From assembly GCF_021129235.1 (NCBI RefSeq), contig NZ_JAJOMA010000001.1:1-64000 (forward strand): a stretch of 64,000 nucleotides of DNA. Direction: 5' to 3'. Under the pieces are notes generated by a model. It had not been told where the DNA came from, did not search any database, and saw only the letters and a list, made by a program, of their open reading frames with translations. Shown piece by piece: positions 45,918 to 54,890 of this stretch (position 1 is its first letter; the number at the start of each line of letters is the position of its first letter). Origin of the DNA: Kineosporia mesophila. Its GTDB lineage: Bacteria > Actinomycetota > Actinomycetes > Actinomycetales > Kineosporiaceae. A program made the position numbers and the translations under genes.

Positions 45918-47285
45918 ATGACCGAATGGATCCTGCTCGGCCTCGGCGTACTGCTCACGCTGGGAACCGCGATCTTCGTCGCGGCCGAGTTCTCCCTGGT
46001 CGCGCTCGACCGCTCCACCGTCGAGCGGGCGATCGAGTCCGGCGACAAGCGCGCCGTCGGCGTTCTGGCCGCCATCCGTACCCTTTCCACCCAGCTGTCC
46101 GGGGCCCAGGTCGGCATCACGATCACCACGCTGGTGGTCGGTTACCTGGTGCGGCCGTCCCTGGCGTCGCTGCTCGAGGGCCCGGCCGAGGCTGTCGGCC
46201 TGGAGGGCGCGGCCGTCGGGTCGGTGAGTGTCGCGATCGCGCTGATCATGGCCACCGGCTTCTCCATGGTCGTCGGCGAGCTGATCCCGAAGAACCTGGC
46301 GATCTCCGTGCCGCTGCCCACGGCCCGGGTGGTCGCGGGCCCGCAGCGGGCGTTCTCCACGGTGATGAAGCCCCTGATCACCGTGCTCAACGGCTCGGCG
46401 AACCGGCTGCTGCGCCTGGTCGGCGTGGAGCCGCAGGAAGAGCTGTCCGCGGGCCGTTCGCCCGAGGAACTGGCCGCGCTGGTGCGGCACTCGGCCGCGG
46501 CCGGCACGCTCGACCAGCAGACGGCCACGCTGCTCACCCGGTCGCTGGGCTTCTCCAGCCGCTCGGCGGCCGACGTGATGACCCCGCGGGTGCGCATGCT
46601 GGTGCTGCAGAAAGAGGATGCGGCCTCGGCCGTCATCACCATGGCGCGCCGCACCGGGCACTCCCGGTTCCCGGTGGTCGACGGTGACCTCGACGACGTC
46701 GTCGGTGTCGTGCACCTGAAGAGCGCGGTGGCTGTTCCGATGGAGCGCCGCGACGAGGTGCCGGTCGCCGCGATCATGTCCGAGGCACTGCGTGTGCCGG
46801 AGACCATGCGGCTCGACCCGCTGCTCGTCGAGCTGCGGGCCCTGGGCCTGCAGCTGGCCGTGGTGGTGGACGAGTACGGCGGCACCGCGGGCGTCGTCAC
46901 CCTCGAGGACGTGGTCGAGGAGCTGGTCGGCGACGTGTCCGACGAGCACGACCGCAGCCGCCCGGGCATCGTGCGCCGGCGCGACGGGGCCTGGCTGGTG
47001 CCGGGCCTGATGCGGCCCGACGAGGTGCGTGAGCGTACCGGGGTGGGTGTGCCGGACGGGCACGCCTACGAAACTCTCGGCGGGTTCGTCATGGCCGGTC
47101 TCGGGCGGATCCCGGTGGTCGGTGACGAGGTGCTGCTGGACGACGGGCGGGTGCGGGTCGAGCGGATGGACGGACGCCGGGTCGACCGGGTCCGGCTGGT
47201 GCTGGCCGAGGGAGCTGCCCCGGTGCGTGGTCAGGAGACCCGCACCCGTTCGGTCCTCACGTCCTCGGGAGGGGAGCGCTCATGA
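45918..47285 (+). CDS. CNNM/CorC-type transporter (hemolysin family)
   Basis: A 455-residue membrane protein: DUF21/CNNM transmembrane domain (about 1-190, with AAEFSLVALDRS and ELIPKNLAIS), two CBS domains (about 210-330, MTPRVRMLVLQ and VVVDEYGGTAGVVTLEDVVEE) and a C-terminal CorC_HlyC domain. Such proteins are linked to magnesium and cobalt efflux. It overlaps the next gene by 4 bp. ATG 45918. Confidence 0.9.
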   Translation: MTEWILLGLGVLLTLGTAIFVAAEFSLVALDRSTVERAIESGDKRAVGVLAAIRTLSTQLSGAQVGITITTLVVGYLVRPSLASLLEGPAEAVGLEGAAVGSVSVAIALIMATGFSMVVGELIPKNLAISVPLPTARVVAGPQRAFSTVMKPLITVLNGSANRLLRLVGVEPQEELSAGRSPEELAALVRHSAAAGTLDQQTATLLTRSLGFSSRSAADVMTPRVRMLVLQKEDAASAVITMARRTGHSRFPVVDGDLDDVVGVVHLKSAVAVPMERRDEVPVAAIMSEALRVPETMRLDPLLVELRALGLQLAVVVDEYGGTAGVVTLEDVVEELVGDVSDEHDRSRPGIVRRRDGAWLVPGLMRPDEVRERTGVGVPDGHAYETLGGFVMAGLGRIPVVGDEVLLDDGRVRVERMDGRRVDRVRLVLAEGAAPVRGQETRTRSVLTSSGGERS

Positions 47286-48340
47286 CCAACCTGCTCATCG
47301 CCCTCCTGCTGCTGGCCCTCAACGCCTTCTTCGTCGGTGCCGAGTTCGCCGTCATCTCGGCCCGGCGCAGCCAGGTCGAGCCGCTGGCCGACGCCGGCAG
47401 CCGGGCGGCGAAGACCGCGATGGTCGCCATGGAACAGGTCTCGCTGATGCTGGCCTGCTGCCAGCTGGGCATCACGATCGCCTCGCTCGGCCTCGGTCTG
47501 GTGGCCGAGCCGGCGATCGCGCACCTGATCGAGGCCCCGGCCGAGGCGGCGCACCTGCCTGAGGGCCTGATCCACCCGATGGCCTTCGCCATCGCCCTGG
47601 CCGTCGTCAGTTACCTGCACGTGGTGCTGGGCGAGATGGTGCCGAAGAACCTGGCCCTGGCCGGCCCCGACCGGGCCGTGCTGCTCCTGGCCCCGCCGCT
47701 GATGGCGGTGGCCCGGGCCACGTCGCCCGTGATCCGGCTGCTGAACTGGTTCGCCAACCACGCGGTGCGGCTGCTGCGGGTCGAGCCGAAGGACGAGGTG
47801 GCCTCCACCTTCACCGCCGACGAGGTGGCGTCCATCGTCAACGAGTCGACCCGTGAGGGTCTGCTCGACGACCATGGCCTGCTCACCGGCGCCCTGGAGT
47901 TCAGCGAGCTCTCCGCCGGCGACCTGATGATCCCGGTGGGCCGGCTGGTCACCGTGCCGGTCGGCAGCACGCCGGCCGAGGTCGAGCGGCTGGTCACCCG
48001 CACCGGGTTCAGCCGTTTCCCGGTGGTGCGGTCGGTGACCGGTGAGCTCGAGGTGCTGGGCTACCTGCACCTGAAAGACCTGCTCTATGCCGACGACGAG
48101 CGTCACACCCTGCCGATCCCGGAGAAGCGGGTGCGGTCGCTGGTGTCGGTCAGCGGTGAGGACGAGGTGGAGGAGGCCCTGGCGACGATGCAGCGGGCGG
48201 GCAGTCACCTCGCCCGGGTCGTCGACCACGAGGGCCGCACGCTGGGCGTGCTCTTCCTGGAAGACGTGCTCGAGGAGCTCGTCGGTGAGGTCCGTGACGC
48301 CACCCGTCGCGATCAGGAGCGGGCACCGGCCAAGGCCTGA
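47282..48340 (+). CDS. second CNNM-type transporter, lacking CorC_HlyC domain
   Basis: A 352-residue paralogue with the CNNM membrane domain (GAEFAVISARRSQVE, EMVPKNLALAG) and CBS pair (MIPVGRLVTVP, RTLGVLFLEDVLEELVGEV) but it stops after the CBS domains. The ATGA overlap with the first gene implies equal translation, so a heteromeric pair with one full and one short subunit is plausible. This tandem arrangement is common in actinobacteria. Confidence 0.9.
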   Translation: MTNLLIALLLLALNAFFVGAEFAVISARRSQVEPLADAGSRAAKTAMVAMEQVSLMLACCQLGITIASLGLGLVAEPAIAHLIEAPAEAAHLPEGLIHPMAFAIALAVVSYLHVVLGEMVPKNLALAGPDRAVLLLAPPLMAVARATSPVIRLLNWFANHAVRLLRVEPKDEVASTFTADEVASIVNESTREGLLDDHGLLTGALEFSELSAGDLMIPVGRLVTVPVGSTPAEVERLVTRTGFSRFPVVRSVTGELEVLGYLHLKDLLYADDERHTLPIPEKRVRSLVSVSGEDEVEEALATMQRAGSHLARVVDHEGRTLGVLFLEDVLEELVGEVRDATRRDQERAPAKA

Positions 48341-48371
48341 CGATTGGTGGCACTGATCAGTCGTGGTGGTC

Positions 48372-48411
48372 AAGAGGCTCATTTCCCGGCAGCCCGGGGA
48401 GTGAGCCTCTT
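48372..48411 (+). terminator. terminator after the CNNM pair
   Basis: AAGAGGCTCA and TGAGCCTCTT enclosing a CCCGG/CCGGG inner stem, 31 bp past the stop. Confidence 0.82.
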
Positions 48412-48799
48412 CACGTGGATCCGGCGTAACGGCTTAATGGCACTGCGCGATAAAAGTCCGGACGCGCCGTCGTCCCGCAGGTTTCAGACGCTTCGATCGA
48501 GGTTCTGACTGCGAATGGCACAGCGGGGTGTCACTGAGTTCCGTGCCACATCAAGATTTTCACGATGTGTCACTGATCGGATTCGATCCGTGCTCGGTGT
48601 CACGGAAGTGATAACACTGGGTTGAGGATTTCATGCTCCAAGTGCGGGATATTGGACGTCGTACGAACGGGTTAAGACCCGCAGCGCGTCTCGACTTGAT
48701 TTACCCCACCCCGTGGCCTTTATAGTTCCGTGACTCATCACCCAGAGTGCGGTTGGTAGGAACCCCCTCCACCTCCTTCAGCCTCCAGGAGGATCACCA
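48412..48799 (+). promoter_or_regulatory. long leader/promoter region of the VanY-like gene
   Basis: About 390 bp without a gene. The motif GTGTCAC or GTGCCAC recurs (near 48528, 48541, 48575, 48597). A candidate promoter is TTGATT at 48696-48701 with TATAGT at 48721-48726 (19-bp spacing). No ydaO or other riboswitch core was recognised. AGGAGGATC precedes the start codon. Confidence 0.45.
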
Positions 48800-49663
48800 G
48801 TGCCGTCGCATCGCGCCGACACAGCTGCCCCTGCGTTACGTCCCAGAAACAACAAGGGATCGCGGTCCACCGGACCGCAGCGTCGTTCAGGTTCCAGCTC
48901 TGCCCGTCGTCCCATCGGTAAGCCCCGCTCATCGCTGAGCGCCCCCCAGGTCGGCATCGCCGGCGCGCTGGGCATCGCCACGATCGCCGCACCCATCAGT
49001 GGTGCGATGGCCGACCCGATGCCGCAGGCGAAGGTCAACCAGATCAGCAGCACGGTCGCCAGCGTCAGCACGGTGGCCTTCCCGACCCGGGCCGACGCCG
49101 CGGGTGTCGGGGTCACGACCCTCAAGGTCGTCACCACCGACTCGGTCTCGGCCGACACGCCCGACCTGCTCGCCGCGCCCAAGACGATCATCGTCGACCG
49201 GGCCTCGCGCTCGGGTGAGCGTTCGGTGCTCCCCGGTTGCAGCGGTGTGCCGACCACGAGCACCGCGAGCAACGGTCAGCTCCCGGACAGCTCGCTCTGC
49301 ACGCTGTGGGACACGAACCACCGTCTGCGCGCCGATGCCGCTGTCGCCCTGGCGAAGCTCAACATCGCGTACAAGCAGCAGTTCGGCGACGACATGTGCC
49401 TGACCGACTCGTACCGCTCGCTCAGCCAGCAGTACTCGGTGAAGGCCCGTAAGCCCACGCTCGCGGCCGTTCCCGGTACCAGCGAGCACGGCTGGGGTCT
49501 GGCCGTCGACATGTGTGACGGCGTCGAGACCGGTAGCGGTGCCCGCTTCCAGTGGCTCGTCGACAACGCCGCGTCGTACGGCTGGGACAACCCCAACTGG
49601 GCGAAGACCGGTGGTGGCGGCCCCTACGAGCCATGGCACTGGGAGTACACCGCCGGAGAATGA
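48800..49663 (+). CDS. secreted D,D-carboxypeptidase-like M15B peptidase (VanY family)
   Basis: A 287-residue exported peptidase. A long Ser/Arg-rich N-region precedes the hydrophobic signal segment (about 51-71, ending SGAMA). After a linker comes the M15B domain: TDSYRSLSQQYS, SEHGWGLAVDMCDG (zinc His and Asp) and the final EPWHWEYT. It would trim peptidoglycan stem peptides. Start GTG 48800 with an excellent AGGAGG site. Confidence 0.9.
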   Translation: MPSHRADTAAPALRPRNNKGSRSTGPQRRSGSSSARRPIGKPRSSLSAPQVGIAGALGIATIAAPISGAMADPMPQAKVNQISSTVASVSTVAFPTRADAAGVGVTTLKVVTTDSVSADTPDLLAAPKTIIVDRASRSGERSVLPGCSGVPTTSTASNGQLPDSSLCTLWDTNHRLRADAAVALAKLNIAYKQQFGDDMCLTDSYRSLSQQYSVKARKPTLAAVPGTSEHGWGLAVDMCDGVETGSGARFQWLVDNAASYGWDNPNWAKTGGGGPYEPWHWEYTAGE

Positions 49664-50260
49664 TCCGGCGCTGCGCTCTGTGTTTTCTTCATGATATGAA
49701 CCCGCGGCCGGTGTTTCGGCGACTCCAGCAGCGGCCCGGCTCGCGCGTTTCGGCAGTTCTCCCCTGACCGTGGGGAGAGATTCACGGACAGGCTGCCGGT
49801 TCGCTGCGGATGACCGTCCCCGGGGCGGCCGAATCACCGGCCGCGGGTAGTTCTTGTTAAAGGCTTTGAGGAGAGGGGGCCCGCTTCAGGGGCGGGCCCA
49901 CCTCTTCTGGTGGCTCCACCGATCCTGCGATGCTCATCGCAGGACCAGGAGCTCGTCCCATATTTTCTTAACTATCTGGTCGGTGTCGCACGACTCCCGT
50001 GCCGACCCCGGTCGGGAGAACACCGGCTCGGGTCGAGTGGCCCTCATCGTGTTCCCTCTGGCATTTCGTGCCGCTCTGGATTTTTGCCCGTGGAGTGCGC
50101 CGTCTTCAGGACGCCTGCCGTGGGGTGTTGCTGTCGTGCCGTGTGACTGTGGTGCTGGCCGTTCACGTGACCCTGGTGCGGCCCCGAACGGGCTCGACTC
50201 GGCTGTCAGGTTCTGGCGCTTCTAGGTACTGGTACTGCTCAGCGGGGGGAATTGCTGGTT
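49664..50260. other. gap of 597 bp without a convincing gene
   Basis: Several open frames exist but none has actinobacterial codon bias or a recognised domain. Two clear hairpins are present: GGGCCCGC/GCGGGCCC near 49879-49901 and CCTGCGATG-CT-CATCGCAGG at 49924-49943. They could terminate the VanY-like transcript or belong to a small RNA. Confidence 0.4.
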
Positions 50261-50587
50261 TCAGCTGGCTTCGCGCAGCTGAGCTTCTTTGCGGGCCTCA
50301 CGACGCTCTTTGCGCTCCGCCGTGTAGATACCCTCGCGGTCTTCCTCGGTGAGACCGCCCCACACACCGTACGGCTCCCGCACCGACAGGCCGTGCTCAC
50401 GGCACTGCTGCATGACCGGGCAGCCGGCGCACACGGCGACCGCTGCGGCGTCACGCTTGTGACGGGCCGGGCCACGCTCGCCTTCGGGGTGGAAGAAGAG
50501 CTGGGGATCGGCCTCGCGGCACGAACCCTGGTACTGCCACTCCCACACGTCGGCGACGGGGACGGGGAGACGAGAGAGCTCAGCCAT
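50261..50587 (-). CDS. WhiB-family Fe-S regulator (WhiB3/WhiD-like)
   Basis: A 108-residue protein with the four cluster cysteines C23, C53, C56 and C62 (AVCAGCPVMQQC) and the turn PYGVWGGLTEEDRE, followed by a basic tail (AERKERREARKEAQLREA). The WEWQ segment and FFHPEGERG are closest to the WhiB3/WhiD branch. It would bind a [4Fe-4S] cluster and act with the principal sigma factor. Start ATG 50587. Confidence 0.92.
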   Translation of the reverse strand: MAELSRLPVPVADVWEWQYQGSCREADPQLFFHPEGERGPARHKRDAAAVAVCAGCPVMQQCREHGLSVREPYGVWGGLTEEDREGIYTAERKERREARKEAQLREAS

Positions 50588-51074
50588 GGGAAACCTCCGC
50601 TGTGTTGCAGTGACCAGCCCCTCGGCTGATCGAGTGGTTAGACCTTACTAACCGAGTCAGCAATTGTTCAAGCCCTTCGATCCGAAACTTGTTCAGGGGT
50701 ACTTCAAGGTTCAGTGATCCGAGGTGAACGGTTTGCCGCGGAAGGCGGGCCGGGGGTGGTTCGCGGCCTTGGCGAGGTTTCGGAAATGGGGCTTTGACCT
50801 GCGGTTTCATGAGAGTTGACCACGGAACGATCAAGGCCGGACAGCTGCTGTTCACCTGCCTGAACAGGTTGTTCATGGGGACGTTGCGGGTGCATCGCTT
50901 CGCACGGATCGCTGCACGAAGCGGTCAACGGCGAAGCGATTCACCGGCGTGTCACGCTCGTGCAACGATTCGCGAGCCCCTTCGGGCGGTCGCTGAAGCG
51001 ATTCGCGTGAAGCGGTTCGGGAGGGTGTGGAGCGTTTCGGGGCGGTCTGATGCGCTCTGGCCCGCTGGAGCGCT
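50588..51074 (-). other. 487-bp upstream region of whiB
   Basis: Contains the whiB promoter/leader. No gene is supported. The motif GAAGCG(A/G)TTC and its complement recur several times between 50895 and 51035 in both orientations, a possible multi-site binding region or relic. The AT-richer stretch 50640-50700 may hold the promoter. Confidence 0.4.
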
Positions 51075-51929
51075 TCAGACCGGCGCGAGGAAACCGGTCA
51101 CGGTCTCCAGCGTGCGCGGCTCCCGCAGGATCGTGCCGTGCGTTGCGCCGTCCACCACGAGAAGTTGTGCATCGGGCAGCACTTCGTGCACGTGCAGCGC
51201 AGTGGTCACGCGCTCGAGGTCCAGGGAGCCGACGATCATCTGGGTCGGTATGTCGAACCGTTTCAGCGTCTCGTCATCCACACCCGGGTCCTCTTCCGCG
51301 CGGGACATGTAGGCAGCGAGTGCCACGGGATCGTTCGCGGAGAAGGCGTGGCGGGTGGCGGCGTCGAGCGGTGCACCGGTGTGGGCCTGCCAGCCCCGGA
51401 GGAACCCGTCCATCCCCTCTTCCTCCAGGGTCGCGATGCAGCCGGGGAAGAAGACGCGGTCGAACGTGCCCCGGACCGTGCTCGCGGCACCGGCGATGCT
51501 GACGAATCGATGCAGCCGTTCCGGGTGGGCGGCGGCCAGGGAGAACCCGACCCGCCCGCCGAGCGAGTAGCCGACGTAGTCCGCCGTCGGGGTCCCGGTC
51601 TTATCCAGCACCGCGACAAGGTCCGCCACGAACGAGTCCAAGCCGTACGCGGAAGCCTGGTGCGGGCCCTCGCTACGCCCATGGCCCCGCAGGTCCACCG
51701 TGATCACCCGATGCGTGTGGGTGAGGGCGCGGACGTACCCGAAGCCCCGCCAGATCGCCTGGGACAACGCGGTGCCGTGGGACATCAGCACAGCTGGAGC
51801 CGCCTCGTCACCCGAGTCGCACGGAAAGGTGCGGTAGACGATGCGCGTGCCGTCGGCAGGGCTGACCACGGATTCCACGAGTACGACGGTACTGGGCCGT
51901 GCCGGCATCCCCGCGGTGCGCGGTGCCAC
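51075..51929 (-). CDS. alpha/beta-fold hydrolase
   Basis: A 284-residue hydrolase. Oxyanion HGTALSQAIWRGFG, VDLRGHGRSEGPHQ, nucleophile elbow VGYSLGGRVG, acid in VGSLDLERV and final THGTILREP histidine form the triad. It resembles 3-oxoadipate enol-lactonase and related esterases; substrate unknown. The start may be ATG 51929 or 51908. Confidence 0.85.
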   Translation of the reverse strand: MAPRTAGMPARPSTVVLVESVVSPADGTRIVYRTFPCDSGDEAAPAVLMSHGTALSQAIWRGFGYVRALTHTHRVITVDLRGHGRSEGPHQASAYGLDSFVADLVAVLDKTGTPTADYVGYSLGGRVGFSLAAAHPERLHRFVSIAGAASTVRGTFDRVFFPGCIATLEEEGMDGFLRGWQAHTGAPLDAATRHAFSANDPVALAAYMSRAEEDPGVDDETLKRFDIPTQMIVGSLDLERVTTALHVHEVLPDAQLLVVDGATHGTILREPRTLETVTGFLAPV

Positions 51930-51940
51930 TCGACTAGTTG

Positions 51941-51964
51941 TTCGTGATCATGCAAAGTCTCCCC
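51941..51964. repeat. intergenic palindromic repeat, copy 4 (left arm only)
   Basis: TTCGTGATCATGCAAAGTCT followed by CCCC, the left arm of the family. The core and right arm are missing. A weak match to a right end (TGGTCACGAAC, one change) is at 52229-52239, with the 8-bp minisatellite between them. Confidence 0.7.
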
Positions 51965-52088
51965 GGTTGCCACCATGGGAGGGAGGCCTCAGGGGGAAGA
52001 GCGGCACCTCGCCAGGTAGGCAGGGATCGGCTGCGCCCAGGCGGCTCCAGATCTGCTCTGGCTCAAGCTCCGGCGCGGGGCTTCTCCT

Positions 52089-52200
52089 GGCTCGAAGGCT
52101 CGAAGGCTCGAAGGCTCGAAGGCTCGAAGGCTCGAAGGCTCGAAGGCTCGAAGGCTCGAAGGCTCGAAGGCTCGAAGGCTCTGAGGGTCTGAGGGTCTCC
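52089..52200. repeat. 8-bp minisatellite, 11 perfect copies plus 3 degenerate
   Basis: GGCTCGAA repeated 11 times without change (52089-52176), then GGCTCTGA, GGGTCTGA, GGGTCTCC. It lies in the 816-bp gap 51930-52745, which holds no supported gene. The identical copies indicate recent slippage. Confidence 0.97.
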
Positions 52201-52468
52201 GGTGGCTTCGACTGGGTCGCCTGGGCGGTGGTCACGAACCTCGACCGGTTCCCGCTCAAGCTGCATCAATCGCTGGGTGAGTTTCGTGCGCCCTGACCGC
52301 ACGGAACCTACCCAATGATGTTCAAAGCCTTGTGGGGCAGCTCAATATGCGCCCGACTGTACGTGATGACACCGGTGCTGATTCCCGCCGCCTTGACCAG
52401 CCGTACTCGACCAGTCGGATACGGTGCCTCGGCGAGCGTCCGGCGCGCACTTCACCGCGCCCGGCACC

Positions 52469-52660
52469 CACCTCGTCCGGCAGCCACCTCGTCCGGCAGC
52501 CACCTCGTCCGGTAGCCACCTCGTCCGGTAGCCACCTCGTCCGGTAGCCACCTCGTCCGGTAGCCACCTCGTCCGGTAGCCACCTCGTCCGGTAGCCACC
52601 TCGTCCGGTAGCCACCTCGTCCGGTAGCCACCTCGTGCGGCGGCCACTTCGTCCGGCACC
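52469..52660. repeat. 16-bp minisatellite, 12 copies
   Basis: CACCTCGTCCGGTAGC repeated, two copies with C in place of T, eight identical, then two degenerate copies. It is the second tandem array in the same gap, 270 bp from the 8-bp array. Frames through it (for example YRTRWLPDEVATGRGG on the - strand) are repetitive and without a start context. Confidence 0.97.
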
Positions 52661-52745
52661 CACCGCGCTTTGCCCAACGCCCACCGCACCGCAGTATTGC
52701 CTCGCGGCCGATCGGGGCGCCGGGTTGCTCAATCTTCGAAAGGGC

Positions 52746-54071
52746 TCAGCGGCGGGGAATTTCGGGGGAGGCGGAGTCGAGAGGGACGGCGTGGGCCCGG
52801 ACCAGGTTCAGTTCGGCGGACTCCCGGGGGAGCACGGTGTTGAGAGCCCACTCGGCGGCGGTGCGGACGCGGTTCCCGGGCATCGAGAGCAAATGGTAGC
52901 CGCGGGTCACTGCCTTGGCGGGGAAGCCGGACAGGGGGATCTGCAACGGGTTCGCGGCCGCCTGCGTTCCGCCGAGATCGACGACGAAGCCCAGGTCGTG
53001 GTGCTTGTAGGCCTTGCGCTCACCGTGCCCGAACGAGGCCGCGACGTTGGCCGCGGCGCGCTTGCCCTGACGGGTGGCGTGCTGGGCGGTCATCGCGGTG
53101 GCCTCACCGGGCCGGGTCAGATCGGGGACGGCTGCGATGTCTCCGCACGCGAAGATCTCGGGATGCCCTGGCACGTTGAGGTATTCGTCGACCACGAGGC
53201 GCCCCTTCTCGGCCGGCAGGCCCAGGTCGGACACCAGCGGATCGGGCTGCACCCCGACGCACCAGATCAGGCTGCGGGTGGGTACGAAGTCTCCGTTGGT
53301 GAGCAGAACACCCTCGGGTGTGGCCTCTTTCACCGATTCACCCATCATCACCTCGACACCGCGCCGGCGCAGCACCCGGTCTGACGATTCCGACAGCCGC
53401 TGGTCGAGCGTGGGCAGCACCCGCTCCGCGGTGTCGAGCAGCAGCCATCGCATCTTCTGCCCCGCCAACCGGGGCCGGTCGGCCAGCAGGGCATCCGTGA
53501 TCAGAGGACCCTGCGCCGCCACCTCCGTGCCCGTGTACCCGGCACCGGCCACGACGAAGGTGCACCGCTGGTCACGCTCGGCCTGGTCGTCGGTGGTGTC
53601 GGCGAGCGCGATCTGCCGGACGATGTGGTCGCGCAGGTAAACGGCCTCGGGGATACCGCGGAAACCGTGGGCGTACTCGTCCACACCCGGCACCGGCAGC
53701 AACTTGTTCACGCTTCCCGCAGCGATCACGAGCCGGTCGTAGCCCAGCGTGCCCTTCCGATCCTCGGCATCGACGTAGGTCACCGCCCGGGCCGCGAGGT
53801 CGATGCCCTCTACCGACCCGAGCACGAGCCGCACCTTCGGCAGCGCGTGCGACAGGGACACTGTGACCCGCCGGGGATCGAGTGTCCCTGCCGCCACCTC
53901 GGGCAGGAGCGGCAGGTAGAGGAAGTAGTTGGTCGGATTGATCAGGACGATCTCGGCAGCCTCACCCGCGGTCCGGCTCAGCCCACGGGCAGCCTCGAAC
54001 CCGGCGAAGCCCGCGCCCACGACAATGATTCTCGCGCGCCGACGATGGGCGAAGGCGGCATCCGTCATCAT
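52746..54071 (-). CDS. type II NADH:quinone oxidoreductase-like protein
   Basis: A 441-residue FAD enzyme. FAD-binding VVGAGFAGFEAARGL at the N-terminus, NAD-binding VVAGAGYTGTEVAAQG near 172, and the FAD motif IFACGDIAAVPD. NPTNYFLYLPLLPEVAAGTL is the NDH-2 signature. It would oxidise NADH and reduce menaquinone at the membrane surface. Start ATG 54071. Confidence 0.88.
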   Translation of the reverse strand: MMTDAAFAHRRRARIIVVGAGFAGFEAARGLSRTAGEAAEIVLINPTNYFLYLPLLPEVAAGTLDPRRVTVSLSHALPKVRLVLGSVEGIDLAARAVTYVDAEDRKGTLGYDRLVIAAGSVNKLLPVPGVDEYAHGFRGIPEAVYLRDHIVRQIALADTTDDQAERDQRCTFVVAGAGYTGTEVAAQGPLITDALLADRPRLAGQKMRWLLLDTAERVLPTLDQRLSESSDRVLRRRGVEVMMGESVKEATPEGVLLTNGDFVPTRSLIWCVGVQPDPLVSDLGLPAEKGRLVVDEYLNVPGHPEIFACGDIAAVPDLTRPGEATAMTAQHATRQGKRAAANVAASFGHGERKAYKHHDLGFVVDLGGTQAAANPLQIPLSGFPAKAVTRGYHLLSMPGNRVRTAAEWALNTVLPRESAELNLVRAHAVPLDSASPEIPRR

Positions 54072-54119
54072 GATGCGACCTTAGGTCGGACCTTGGCTAC
54101 CTGCCTCTTCTGCTGCCAC

Positions 54120-54890
54120 CTAAGCCGCGGCACCGGACGATTCCAGCTGCAACAGCGTCTGCTTGGCCACGGGCCCGCCGACGTACTGACCCATCGTGCC
54201 GTCGCTGCGCACCACCCGGTGACAGGGGACCACCACCGGCAGGGGATTGCGGGCGCAGGCCGTGCCCACAGCCCGCACGGCCTTAGGGCTGCCAGCGGCC
54301 ACCGCGACGGCGGCATAGCTGGCCGTGCTGCCGTACGCGAGAGTCTGCAGGTGGGTGAGCACACTGTGCCGAAAACTGCCGGACGCCAGGCGAAGATCGA
54401 GCGTGAGGTCGAAACGGTGCCGGTCACCGTGCAGGTACTCGTCGATCTGGTGCGCGGCCAGGTCGAGCTGCGCCGGCGCGTGCAGAACCCGCGGACCGAC
54501 ACGATCGGCCAGATCGATCAGCACCTTCTCGTGCCCCTCCACCGCGAACGCGACCCGGACCAGCCCCTGCGGCGTCGCCGCCAGCAGCAACGGGCCCAGC
54601 TCCGTATCGATCGTGCGGTACGCGACATCGAGCAGCTCGTGCTCACCGGCCGCACGGGCGAGGCGCGCTCGCAACCTGGCCTGATGATCAGCGTGATCGG
54701 TGCGGGGCCCGAAGCCCTTCCCGTGCTCGGTCGGTCCACGGTCGAGCAGGTCGGTCAGCGCGTGTTCGACGGCACTCAACTCCACCGCGTCGAGCTCGGC
54801 CAGTTCTTCGGGGAACGCCTCGTCGGTGTCGGTCAGCACCGCGGCCTCCTTAGGCGTCGAAAGCGCGGCACGCTGGTGAAAAATGTTCAC
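54120..54890 (-). CDS. ogt: methylated-DNA-[protein]-cysteine S-methyltransferase, N-extended
   Basis: A 256-residue suicide alkyltransferase. The active site VVPCHRVVRSDGTMG, the preceding AVGTACARNPLP and the helix-turn-helix ASYAAVAVAAGSPKAVRAVG are complete. About 85 N-terminal residues (ELDAVELSAVEHALTDLLDR) are extra relative to ordinary Ogt (about 165-175 residues). Its GTG start overlaps the stop of the ECF sigma gene, so the two are co-translated. Confidence 0.9.
   Translation of the reverse strand: MNIFHQRAALSTPKEAAVLTDTDEAFPEELAELDAVELSAVEHALTDLLDRGPTEHGKGFGPRTDHADHQARLRARLARAAGEHELLDVAYRTIDTELGPLLLAATPQGLVRVAFAVEGHEKVLIDLADRVGPRVLHAPAQLDLAAHQIDEYLHGDRHRFDLTLDLRLASGSFRHSVLTHLQTLAYGSTASYAAVAVAAGSPKAVRAVGTACARNPLPVVVPCHRVVRSDGTMGQYVGGPVAKQTLLQLESSGAAA

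Noticed and set aside
48412-48799. ydaO (c-di-AMP) riboswitch before the wall peptidase
   Set aside because: The conserved ydaO core could not be found in the leader.
49854-50225. 123-codon + frame in the whiB gap
   Set aside because: Codon third positions are not G/C-biased, no start signal, no recognisable fold.
52089-52660. CRISPR array
   Set aside because: The units are 8 and 16 bp with no spacers between them and there are no cas genes.
52322-52732. Protein-coding reading of the 16-bp array (YRTRWLPDEVATGRGG repeats)
   Set aside because: Three frames are open simply because the repeat lacks stops; no start signal and no non-repeat domain.
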